9,067 nt of DNA from an uncultured Lysobacteraceae bacterium (GTDB lineage Bacteria; Pseudomonadota; Gammaproteobacteria; Xanthomonadales; Rhodanobacteraceae): assembly GCA_946480705.1 (NCBI GenBank), contig CAMLLF010000114.1:1-9067 (forward strand), written 5' to 3'. Position numbers and translations under genes: made by a program. Below, in pieces: positions 1 to 5,235 of the stretch. Position 1 is the first letter of the stretch; every line of letters starts with the position of its first letter. The notes below the pieces were generated by a model. That model was not told where the DNA came from. It saw nothing but the letters and a program-made list of their open reading frames with translations, and made no database searches.

Positions 1-319
1 CCGCCTCGGTCGCCGCGGCGAGGTCGGCGTAGTCGGCTTCGGCGACTTCGACGCTCGCGAAGCAGTAGTCCGGCGAGCCGGCCCAGCGCACCGCACCGTC
101 GCGACCGTGTTCGACCACGCCCGGCACGCGCCACACCTCGAACGGCGCGGTACCGCCGAGGGGTTCGAGCCCGACGCGCAGGTAGCGCGGATCGCCCGAC
201 TGCGGCGCCGTGCGGCCGAAGCCGATCACGGCGAGCACGTCGGGCGCGGAAAGCAGACTGTCGAGTCCGGCGTCGACGTAACTCACGTCCAACGCCGGCA
301 AGCCGTGTTCGCTGCTCAT
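1..319 (-). CDS. Chorismatase-like protein (XanB2/FkbO/Hyg5 family), 5' part only
   Basis: Reading the minus strand from the ATG at 319-317 gives an open frame of 106 codons that runs off the left edge, so only the N-terminal third or so is present. Visible stretches are VLAVIGFG (about residues 28-35), DPRYLRVGLEPL (43-54), FEVWR (60-64) and a following V..G..G..RWA segment (69-80). This order resembles the N-terminal domain of chorismatases (formerly called pteridine-dependent deoxygenase-like), which hydrolyse chorismate to hydroxybenzoates or dihydroxy acids. In Xanthomonas, XanB2 makes 3- and 4-hydroxybenzoate and 3-hydroxybenzoate feeds xanthomonadin synthesis. The divergent ACP and the polyene genes beyond it fit that role. 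The catalytic C-terminal part is outside the window, so product specificity cannot be read. No strong Shine-Dalgarno sequence is seen before the ATG. Family assignment is from memory of the pattern, not a search. Confidence 0.68.
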   Translation of the reverse strand, partial: MSSEHGLPALDVSYVDAGLDSLLSAPDVLAVIGFGRTAPQSGDPRYLRVGLEPLGGTAPFEVWRVPGVVEHGRDGAVRWAGSPDYCFASVEVAEADYADLAAATEA

Positions 320-423
320 GCGGGCAGGATCCCGCGGAAAGGCGCAACGAGGCGCAGCGTCAAAGGCGATGGCATGTCGGCGAATGGGGTCCCTGAACCC
401 GCCGGGATGGCCGGGCAAACCCG

Positions 424-431
424 TATGATAC
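424..431 (+). promoter_or_regulatory. Possible -10 element of the ACP promoter
   Basis: In the divergent gap between the chorismatase-like gene and the ACP, TATGATAC stands out as AT-rich in a GC-rich context. Its first six bases match the sigma-70 -10 consensus at five of six positions. It lies about 60 bases before the ACP ATG. No convincing -35 hexamer is found 16-18 bases upstream (401-406 reads GCCGGG), so the call rests on the -10 alone. The same octamer occurs upstream of the halogenase-like gene on the minus strand (2427-2420). Confidence 0.35.
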
Positions 432-488
432 ACTCGCGCGCCGCAGCGGCCGCCGGTCCGGCGCCGCGCCGACTCAGTGGAAACCCCG

Positions 489-758
489 ATGGCGCAACTC
501 TCTCCCGCCGAGCGCGAGCTCGCCGAGCTCCTGGTCGACAGCCTGAATCTGGAAGGCGTGGCCCCTGACCAGTTCGAACCCGAAGCCCCGCTGTTCGGCG
601 GAGATCTCGGCCTGGACTCGATCGATGCGCTCGAAATCGCGCTCGCGGTGTCCAAGCGCTACGGCTTCCAGCTGCGTTCCGACAACGAAGAAAACAAGCG
701 GATCTTCGGTTCGCTGCGCGCGCTGTCGGCGCATATCGAGCAGCACCGCGTCAATTGA
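489..758 (+). CDS. Acyl carrier protein of aryl polyene/xanthomonadin type
   Basis: An 89-residue acidic protein with the phosphopantetheine site GLDSID. The modified serine would be Ser44, which carries the growing polyene chain on a 4'-phosphopantetheine arm added by a separate transferase. Length and the four-helix pattern (LAELLVDSLNL, then the site, then LEIALAVSKRYGF, then FGSLRALSAHI) fit a free-standing type II ACP. The phrase LGLDSIDALEIAL and the segment after it resemble ACPs of aryl polyene and xanthomonadin clusters (XanC/ApeE-like). The start is taken as ATG 489, preceded by a weak GTGGAAA at 477-483. An in-frame GTG at 477 would add four residues and cannot be excluded. The gene is alone on its strand, divergent from the chorismatase-like gene and convergent with the halogenase-like gene. 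It is cytoplasmic and probably works with the ketoreductase and dehydratases encoded further right. Confidence 0.9.
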   Translation: MAQLSPAERELAELLVDSLNLEGVAPDQFEPEAPLFGGDLGLDSIDALEIALAVSKRYGFQLRSDNEENKRIFGSLRALSAHIEQHRVN

Positions 759-767
759 CCGCAGGCG

Positions 768-783
768 GGGACATCCCTGTCCC
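768..783 (+). terminator. Hairpin just after the ACP stop, weak terminator candidate
   Basis: GGGACA (768-773) pairs perfectly with TGTCCC (778-783) across a four-base loop, beginning ten bases after the ACP stop codon. No T-run follows, so Rho-independent termination is doubtful. It could equally protect the 3' end of the transcript. Confidence 0.3.
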
Positions 784-1003
784 GTCCGCTTCACACCCCC
801 GCTTTTCCCGCCGCATTCGCGCCGGACCGAAGGTCACGTCGACCACGGCCCGCGCCGGCGCAGCGGCGACCAGTCCGAACGCGACGGCGGCCACGCCCGA
901 AAAACCCGACTACGCATTGCTCTCCCCCACCGGGACATCCGGTGAACGCAGGCTAGAGAGCGGCCGCCGGACGCGGCACTTACCGTAGGCAGGTGAGAAG
1001 CGG

Positions 1004-1019
1004 AAGCGGGATCGCTTTT
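1004..1019 (+). terminator. Short hairpin with T-run, possible terminator for the ACP transcript
   Basis: AAGCG (1004-1008) pairs with CGCTT (1013-1017) across the loop GGAT, with two more possible G-T pairs outside and four T residues at 1016-1019. The stem is short and the T-run is partly inside it, so this is weak. It lies between the convergent ACP and halogenase-like genes, where a terminator would be expected. Confidence 0.25.
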
Positions 1020-1021
1020 AC

Positions 1022-1049
1022 GATTCCCGGTTCCCGACTCTCGATTCCC
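1022..1049. repeat. Four tandem degenerate heptamers (GATTCCC type)
   Basis: Four consecutive seven-base units can be read: GATTCCC at 1022-1028, GGTTCCC at 1029-1035, GACTCTC at 1036-1042 and GATTCCC at 1043-1049. The first and last are identical and the middle two differ from it by one and two bases. From general knowledge, GATTCCC/GGGAATC heptamer runs are common in intergenic DNA of Xanthomonas, Stenotrophomonas and Lysobacter, usually near gene ends. This array lies just after the stop codon of the halogenase-like gene. Function is unknown. Confidence 0.6.
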
Positions 1050-1055
1050 GCACCG

Positions 1056-2387
1056 TCACGACGGATCCACCGGCGTCGTGCCGCCGGAGAAGTCCGTCGC
1101 CGACTGGCGCCGGCGTTCGCGCAGGTCGTCCCACCAGCGCTTGAAGTTCGCGAGCCCCGTCGCGGCATAGATCGCCTTGAACAAGTGCAGGCGGCGCATG
1201 ACCGGGCCGCTGTCGAACACATCGCCGGCGAGCATAGAGATCACGCCCTGCTCGACTTTCAGCACGTTGCGCGGCGATGCGAACAGGCTGCGCATGACCG
1301 GCGAATTGAAGCGATAGATGAACCACGAGAACACGCGCACGCCGCGGCGGATGCGTTTTTCGAACGCCGCCTGCAGTGCGGATTCCTGTTGTGGATTCCT
1401 GAGGACCGCATCGACGAGCGCCGCGGCGTGCTTGCCGCTGTGCATCGCGAGATAGACGCCGGAGGAGAACACCGGATCGACGAACGCGAACGCGTCGCCG
1501 ACCATGACGAAGCCGCGACCGGTCATGGCGCTGCAGGTATACGAATAATTGCCGGTCACGCGGACCTCGCCGACGATTTCCGCGTCGGCCATGCGTTCGA
1601 CCGCGCCGGGCATGAGCTTCAGCGTGTCGAGCAGGAATTCGGCGGTACGTCCGCGGCGCTGCTTCAGGTATTCCGGAAAACACACGCAGCCGATGCTCAT
1701 GAGGCCGTCCGACAGCGGGATGAACCAGCACCAGCCGTAGTCGAAGCGATAGATGCTGATGTTGCCGGCCTCGTCGCCGGGCCGGCGCGTGACGCCCTTG
1801 AAGTGCGCGAAGATCGCGGCACTCTGGTGCTTCTGATTCTTGACCTTGATCTTCAGCGCGTTGCCGAGCAGCGTGTCGCGGCCGCTCGCATCGACGAGGT
1901 AGCGCGCGCGGATCGCCAGCTTTTCGCCGGTTTCGACGGTCGCCTGTGCGATGCAGCTGCCGTCGGCCTGGATCTCGACGCGATCGACCTTGACGCCTTC
2001 GCGCGCATCGACGCCGCTGCGCTGCGCGTTGCGGAACAGGATCTCGTCATAGTCCTCGCGCTTGACCTGAAACGCGTAAGGCGGCGTCTTTCCGAGCGAA
2101 CGGGAGAAGTGATAGGTGCGGTAGTTGTCGCCGACTTCGGGAAAATCGGCACCGAGCTTCAGCATGCCGATGCCGCGGACTTCATCGAGCACGCCGAGTT
2201 CTTCGAGGATCGGCATGTTCGCCGGCAGCAGCGATTCGCCGATATGGAAGCGCGGGTGGTGGTCCTTCTCGAGCTGCAGCACGTTGAGGCCGCGCCGCTG
2301 CAGCATCGTCGCGGTCGTCGATCCGGCGGGTCCGCCGCCGACGACGAGCACGTCGCAGTTGATCTGGCCGTCTGCCTGGTTTTCCAT
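1056..2387 (-). CDS. Flavin-dependent halogenase-like / FAD-dependent oxidoreductase of a polyene pigment locus
   Basis: A 443-residue protein. Its N-terminal Rossmann motif GGGPAG (residues 17-22) binds FAD, followed by the FHIGESLLP segment (47-55) typical of the tryptophan-halogenase-like branch of flavoproteins. A WxWxIP motif, read here as WCWFIP (219-224), is the classic signature of flavin-dependent halogenases. Lys77 in MLKLGADF sits where the catalytic lysine is found in carrier-protein and phenolic halogenases. GDAFAFVDPVFSSGV (297-311) is the second FAD contact. Such enzymes use FADH2, oxygen and halide to halogenate an aromatic ring. Xanthomonadins are brominated aryl polyenes, so ring halogenation is the likely job, but an oxygenase or reductase role remains possible. 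The start is ATG 2387. An upstream in-frame extension to 2474 is arginine-rich and would overlap the divergent gene, so it was rejected. The gene is convergent with the ACP and divergent from the membrane-protein operon. Confidence 0.85.
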   Translation of the reverse strand: MENQADGQINCDVLVVGGGPAGSTTATMLQRRGLNVLQLEKDHHPRFHIGESLLPANMPILEELGVLDEVRGIGMLKLGADFPEVGDNYRTYHFSRSLGKTPPYAFQVKREDYDEILFRNAQRSGVDAREGVKVDRVEIQADGSCIAQATVETGEKLAIRARYLVDASGRDTLLGNALKIKVKNQKHQSAAIFAHFKGVTRRPGDEAGNISIYRFDYGWCWFIPLSDGLMSIGCVCFPEYLKQRRGRTAEFLLDTLKLMPGAVERMADAEIVGEVRVTGNYSYTCSAMTGRGFVMVGDAFAFVDPVFSSGVYLAMHSGKHAAALVDAVLRNPQQESALQAAFEKRIRRGVRVFSWFIYRFNSPVMRSLFASPRNVLKVEQGVISMLAGDVFDSGPVMRRLHLFKAIYAATGLANFKRWWDDLRERRRQSATDFSGGTTPVDPS

Positions 2388-2472
2388 ATGCCGCCGTCGC
2401 CCCAAGTGAACTGAGCGCCGTATCATAGCCGGCTTGCGCGCCGCGTCGGCCCGCGCCTCCCGCAGTTCGCGC
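2388..2472. promoter_or_regulatory. Divergent promoter region of halogenase-like gene and biosynthesis/export operon
   Basis: Eighty-five bases separate the two divergent start codons. On the minus strand TATGATAC (2427-2420) is a five-of-six match to a -10 hexamer, about 32 bases before the halogenase-like ATG. On the plus strand TATCAT (2421-2426) overlaps it and is also five of six. No good -35 is seen for either. This AT-rich spot is the only one in the gap, so both transcripts may start around it. Overlap would make the two directions compete or share a regulator. Confidence 0.35.
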
Positions 2473-3195
2473 ATGACCCCGCCACCGCCGCAACGCCCGC
2501 TGCAACGACCACCTTACGCAGCCCTGACCCTGCTGCTGCTCTATCCGCTGTTGTTGCTGCTCGCGCAGCTGCTCGGGCGCAGCTGGATCTCGGCGCTCGC
2601 CGCGATCGACCTCGTCACGCTGCTGCTGCTTGGCGCTCTGGCGCGCGGCAACCGCACGGCGTGGACGGCCTGGACACTCGCAGTGACCGGCACGCTGTGG
2701 TTGATGCAGCGCCAGCAGGCCGAGATCGTGCTGCTGCTCGTACCCGTCGCGATCAATGCCGGCATGGCCTGGTTCTTCGGACGCACGCTGCTGGCCGGGC
2801 GTCGTCCGCTGGTCGCCCGCGCGATCCTCGCGTTCGAAGGCGAGCAGCGGCTCGCCCAGCCCGGCGTGCGCGACTACGCGCACAGCCTCACGATCGCCTG
2901 GACGCTGCTGCTCGGCACGCAGGCACTCGTGATGCTGACCTGCGCGATCGGCGCGACGCCGGGCGGCATCTTCGCGCGGCTCGGTCTCGCCGTGCCGTTC
3001 GCGGTGTCCGACTACTGGGCGAACTGGTATCTGCACCTCGGCGGCTTCGTCGTGATCGGCCTGTTCTCGCTGGCCGAGTTCGCCTGGCGCCACTGGCATC
3101 TGCGGCACCTCGCGCACGATTCGCCGCGTCGCTATTTCGGCAAGGTGGTGCAGAACTGGCGGCGCGTGTTGCACGACGGCGCGGACGGCGACTGA
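2473..3195 (+). CDS. Polytopic inner-membrane protein of aryl polyene clusters (COG4648-like)
   Basis: A 240-residue, very hydrophobic protein. Likely membrane segments are near residues 15-35, 38-57, 62-79, 83-103, 137-160 and 183-205. A cytosolic-looking loop (104-136, with GRRPLVARAILAFEGE) lies between segments four and five. The C-terminal tail is basic and amphipathic (207-233, with SPRRYFGKVVQNW). Proteins of this layout occur in aryl polyene and xanthomonadin loci. Their biochemical role is not established, and anchoring the synthesis complex to the membrane is only a guess. No catalytic motif is visible. ATG 2473 is chosen. A TTG at 2434 in frame would add thirteen arginine/alanine/serine-rich residues and fits less well. 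It is the first gene of the plus-strand run, but 213 bases separate it from the next gene, unlike the packed genes that follow. Confidence 0.8.
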   Translation: MTPPPPQRPLQRPPYAALTLLLLYPLLLLLAQLLGRSWISALAAIDLVTLLLLGALARGNRTAWTAWTLAVTGTLWLMQRQQAEIVLLLVPVAINAGMAWFFGRTLLAGRRPLVARAILAFEGEQRLAQPGVRDYAHSLTIAWTLLLGTQALVMLTCAIGATPGGIFARLGLAVPFAVSDYWANWYLHLGGFVVIGLFSLAEFAWRHWHLRHLAHDSPRRYFGKVVQNWRRVLHDGADGD

Positions 3196-3408
3196 CCGCG
3201 GCCCGGCGCTTGCCGCGCTGCGTCAAACCCGCGATGCTTGCGCCGCGCCGGAGGGGCGGCCGGGCCGATTTCCTGCAGCAGACACCTGTATCGGCGTTCC
3301 GGTGCGAGGCTTCGCACGTCCGGGACAGTACGACCGACGCCGACGCGTCGCGGTCGGCAGGAACAGTCCGGCGCTCCCCGAGCCCTGCAATTCGCCGAGG
3401 CGTCAGTC
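3196..3408. other. Gap inside the operon with two inverted repeats
   Basis: No convincing coding frame is seen. A perfect hairpin has arms GTGCGA (3302-3307) and TCGCAC (3312-3317) around a four-base loop. A 24-base imperfect palindrome lies at 3334-3357, centred on CGACGCGTCG (3341-3350). The plus-strand frame upstream of the dehydratase stays open from 3238 but encodes arginine/serine-rich, low-complexity residues. The gap could hold an internal promoter, an operator or a decayed gene. No -10/-35 pair was found. Confidence 0.5.
3397..3400 (+). promoter_or_regulatory. Shine-Dalgarno GAGG that fixes the GTG start of the ApeI-like gene
   Basis: GAGG lies eight bases before GTG 3409. It supports that start over the ATG-less upstream extension of the same frame. 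The hotdog fold also begins right after this point. Confidence 0.6.
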
Positions 3409-3693
3409 GTGCATCACGAAGATTTCCGCATTCCGGCCGAGCATCCGAGTCTGGCCGGCCACTTTCCGGGCAACCCCGTCGTGCCGGGCGTCGTCGTGCT
3501 CGACGAAGTCGCCGCGGCGCTGCGCCGCCGTCACGACCGGCGCATCGCCGGATTTCGCCAGGTCAAGTTCATGGCGCCGCTGCTGCCCGGACAGGACGCC
3601 TCGCTCGAACTCGATATCGCGGACGAACGCCTGCGTTTCCGCGTATTGCGCGGCGGCGAGCTGATCGCCAGCGGCGAGGCGAGCACGGCATGA
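3409..3693 (+). CDS. Hotdog-fold 3-hydroxyacyl-ACP dehydratase, ApeI/FabA-like
   Basis: A short protein of 94 residues built around the FabA/FabZ signature: HPSLAGHFPGNPVVPG at residues 12-27, then VVVLDEV. By family alignment His18 (GHFPG) and Asp32 (in LDEV) are the catalytic pair. Asp at this place is FabA/ApeI-like, whereas FabZ has Glu. The reaction removes water from 3-hydroxyacyl-ACP to give the trans double bond of each polyene unit. GTG 3409 is taken as start because a GAGG lies eight bases before it and the upstream in-frame sequence is unlike any enzyme. The stop overlaps the acyltransferase start in ATGA (3690-3693), so the two are translationally coupled. In aryl polyene systems ApeI acts with ApeP, and an ApeP-like gene is present at 7555. 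The small size suggests a minimal single hotdog that must form a dimer or heterodimer. Confidence 0.85.
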   Translation: MHHEDFRIPAEHPSLAGHFPGNPVVPGVVVLDEVAAALRRRHDRRIAGFRQVKFMAPLLPGQDASLELDIADERLRFRVLRGGELIASGEASTA

Positions 3694-4637
3694 GCAATCC
3701 CCACTGGACCGACCGCCCCGAAGGCGGCGGCCGTTTCGCAATCTGGCTGATCCGCTCGATCGCGCTGTACGGGGGACGCCCGGTCGCTCGGCTGTTCCTG
3801 TATCCGATCACGCTGTATTTCTATCTGCGCCGCCGTCCGGAGCGCGAAGCCTCGCGCGCGTTCCTGAGCCGCGTGCTCGGCCGCCCGGCCGGCACCTTCG
3901 ACGTGATGCGTCACATCCACCGCTTCGCCGGCGTGATCCTCGACCGCGTATTCCTGCTCGCCCGCGACGACGCGCGCCAGTTCGATCTCGAGATCCACGG
4001 CCTCGACCTGCTGTTCGACACCTACGACCAGGGCCGCGGCATGCTGCTGCTCGGCTCGCATCTCGGGAGCTTCGAGATCCTCCGCGTACTCGCGCGCGAA
4101 CGGCCCGAAATCCAGCTCAAGGTCGTGCTCGACAAGTCGCAGACGCCGGCGATCACCGAACTGCTGCATGCGCTGAATCCGGCGATCGGCCGCAGCGTCA
4201 TCGATGCATCGGGCGGCGGCACGGCCATCGTGCTCGGCATCAAGGAAGCCGTCGACCAGGGCGCGGTCGTCGCGCTGCTCGGCGACCGTGCGCGGCTGCA
4301 GGAACCGACGCGGCAGGCCCCGTTTTTGGGCCAGTCCGCGCCGCTGCCGGTCGCGCCGTACCTGATCGCGTCCGTGCTCGACACGCCGGTGCTGCTTTGC
4401 TTCGGCCTGTATCGCGGCGGCAATCGCTATTCGCTGCACTTCGAACATTTCGCCGACCGCATCGAGATTCCGCGCAGCGAACGCAATGCGCGCCTCGACG
4501 CCTGGCTTGCGCGCTATGCGCAGCGGCTGGAACATCATGCGCGCCTCGATCCCTACAACTGGTTCAATTTCTATGATTTCTGGCACAGCGATCGCATTGA
4601 GCCTGTTGTTGCCGCTGGCGAGCCGCGCCGCGCCTGA
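3690..4637 (+). CDS. HtrB/LPLAT-type acyltransferase of the polyene locus
   Basis: A 315-residue protein with the acyltransferase HX4E motif in GSHLGSFE: His124 and Glu129. This matches the LpxL/LpxM (HtrB/MsbB) and COG4261 families, which move an acyl chain from ACP to a lipid acceptor at the inner membrane. A hydrophobic segment near residues 32-46 (VARLFLYPITLYFYL) could anchor the N-terminus. The C-terminal aromatic patch DPYNWFNFYDFW (287-298) is typical of this family. The likely role is transfer of the finished aryl polyene from the ACP to a membrane lipid, by analogy with APE clusters where polyenes are outer-membrane bound. The acceptor cannot be read from the sequence. The start ATG overlaps the previous stop by four bases (ATGA), with GGCGAGG-like purines just before. 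The open frame extends far upstream through the previous genes, but that part is shadow sequence. Its 3' end overlaps the next gene. Confidence 0.87.
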   Translation: MSNPHWTDRPEGGGRFAIWLIRSIALYGGRPVARLFLYPITLYFYLRRRPEREASRAFLSRVLGRPAGTFDVMRHIHRFAGVILDRVFLLARDDARQFDLEIHGLDLLFDTYDQGRGMLLLGSHLGSFEILRVLARERPEIQLKVVLDKSQTPAITELLHALNPAIGRSVIDASGGGTAIVLGIKEAVDQGAVVALLGDRARLQEPTRQAPFLGQSAPLPVAPYLIASVLDTPVLLCFGLYRGGNRYSLHFEHFADRIEIPRSERNARLDAWLARYAQRLEHHARLDPYNWFNFYDFWHSDRIEPVVAAGEPRRA

Positions 4638-5235
4638 ACCGCCGGCCTGCAGCACCGACTGCCCGTCGGCGCAGACCGTCGCGCTGATCGAGAAACTCAA
4701 GCGTCCGCTGCCGGCGCAGACCGGCTACACCGAAGTGCGTTTCGTGCAGATGCTCGATGCGCCGCTGACGCTGCGCGGCGAACTGACCTATTCGAGCGCC
4801 GACGAACTCGGCAAGCGCGTCGTCTCGCCGTACGAGGAAACCACGACGATCGCGAACGGCCAGGTGCAGATCGCGCGGCCCGGCAAGCCGGCGAAGCGCT
4901 TCAGCCTCAAGCGCGCACCGGCACTGGCCGGATTCCTCGAAAGCTTCAGCGCGACACTGGCCGGCGACGCGCAGCGCCTCGCGCGCAGCTATGTGCTGAC
5001 CAGCGACGGCGACGCCGCGCACTGGCGCCTCGACCTCGTGCCGCGCGATCCGGCGCTGGCCAGACATGTCCAGCGCGTCGTGATTCGCGGTCATGAATCG
5101 ACGCCGCGCTGCTTCGAGATCGAGGAAACCGGCGGCGACAGCAGCCTGCTGCTCGTCGACGCGCTCGCGAACACCGCGATCGACGGCACGCCGGACCGCA
5201 AGGCGCTGCAGCAGCTCTGCCAGCGCGCGCCGTGA
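4537..5235 (+). CDS. LolA-like periplasmic protein of aryl polyene export
   Basis: With ATG 4537 the protein has 232 residues. It has an N-terminal signal peptide (a basic Arg2, then the hydrophobic ALSLLLPLAS) and probable cleavage after SRAA. The mature part reads like the LolA-type beta-sheet fold: YTEVRFVQ, LRGELTYSS, then GKRVVSPYEETTTIANGQVQIARP. LolA carries lipoproteins across the periplasm. The version inside polyene clusters is thought to carry the lipid-like pigment to the outer membrane, which is inference. There is a cysteine pair, ACSTDC, soon after the cleavage site. ATG 4537 has GGA five bases before it and gives a positive n-region. ATG 4573 would give 220 residues with an uncharged n-region and no ribosome site, and ATG 4486 an over-long n-region. 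The gene overlaps the acyltransferase by 101 bases and its stop overlaps the exporter start (GTGA). Confidence 0.8.
   Translation: MRASIPTTGSISMISGTAIALSLLLPLASRAAPEPPACSTDCPSAQTVALIEKLKRPLPAQTGYTEVRFVQMLDAPLTLRGELTYSSADELGKRVVSPYEETTTIANGQVQIARPGKPAKRFSLKRAPALAGFLESFSATLAGDAQRLARSYVLTSDGDAAHWRLDLVPRDPALARHVQRVVIRGHESTPRCFEIEETGGDSSLLLVDALANTAIDGTPDRKALQQLCQRAP

Larger units (their letters stand above)
759..1055. other. Convergent intergenic region, no gene seen
   Basis: About 300 bases between the ACP stop and the end of the halogenase-like gene. Frames crossing it give arginine/proline-rich, unconvincing peptides. It holds three small inverted repeats: 768-783, six-base stem GGGACA; 928-944, six-base stem CACCGG; and 1004-1017, five-base stem AAGCG followed by T residues. 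A heptamer tandem repeat sits at 1022-1049. Two genes end here from opposite sides, so terminator function is plausible, but none of the hairpins is a textbook intrinsic terminator. Confidence 0.6.

Noticed and set aside
358..363. TTGACG on the minus strand as a -35 for the chorismatase-like gene
   Set aside because: The hexamer 17 bases downstream (TTTCCG, 340-335) does not resemble a -10, so a promoter could not be supported.
107..568. A 153-codon plus-strand frame at the left edge
   Set aside because: It is antisense to the chorismatase-like gene, crosses the divergent promoter gap and overlaps the ACP in another frame. The composition is Arg/Ala/Pro-rich.
993..2414. A 473-codon plus-strand frame opposite the halogenase-like gene
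   Set aside because: It mirrors the true gene codon for codon and encodes a His/Asp/Arg/Ala-rich sequence without a fold signature. The minus strand has FAD and halogenase motifs.
3238..3408. N-terminal extension of the ApeI-like protein
   Set aside because: Its residues are Arg/Ser/Gly-rich and unlike a hotdog protein. GTG 3409 has a well-placed GAGG and the fold starts there.
2661..3689. Upstream extension of the acyltransferase frame
   Set aside because: It overlaps the membrane-protein and dehydratase genes and is arginine-rich shadow. ATG 3690 overlaps the previous stop in ATGA and begins the family-like sequence.
3531..4700. A 389-codon minus-strand frame opposite the acyltransferase
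   Set aside because: It is a shadow of the coding strand with no recognisable motif; the plus strand has HX4E and conserved tail residues.
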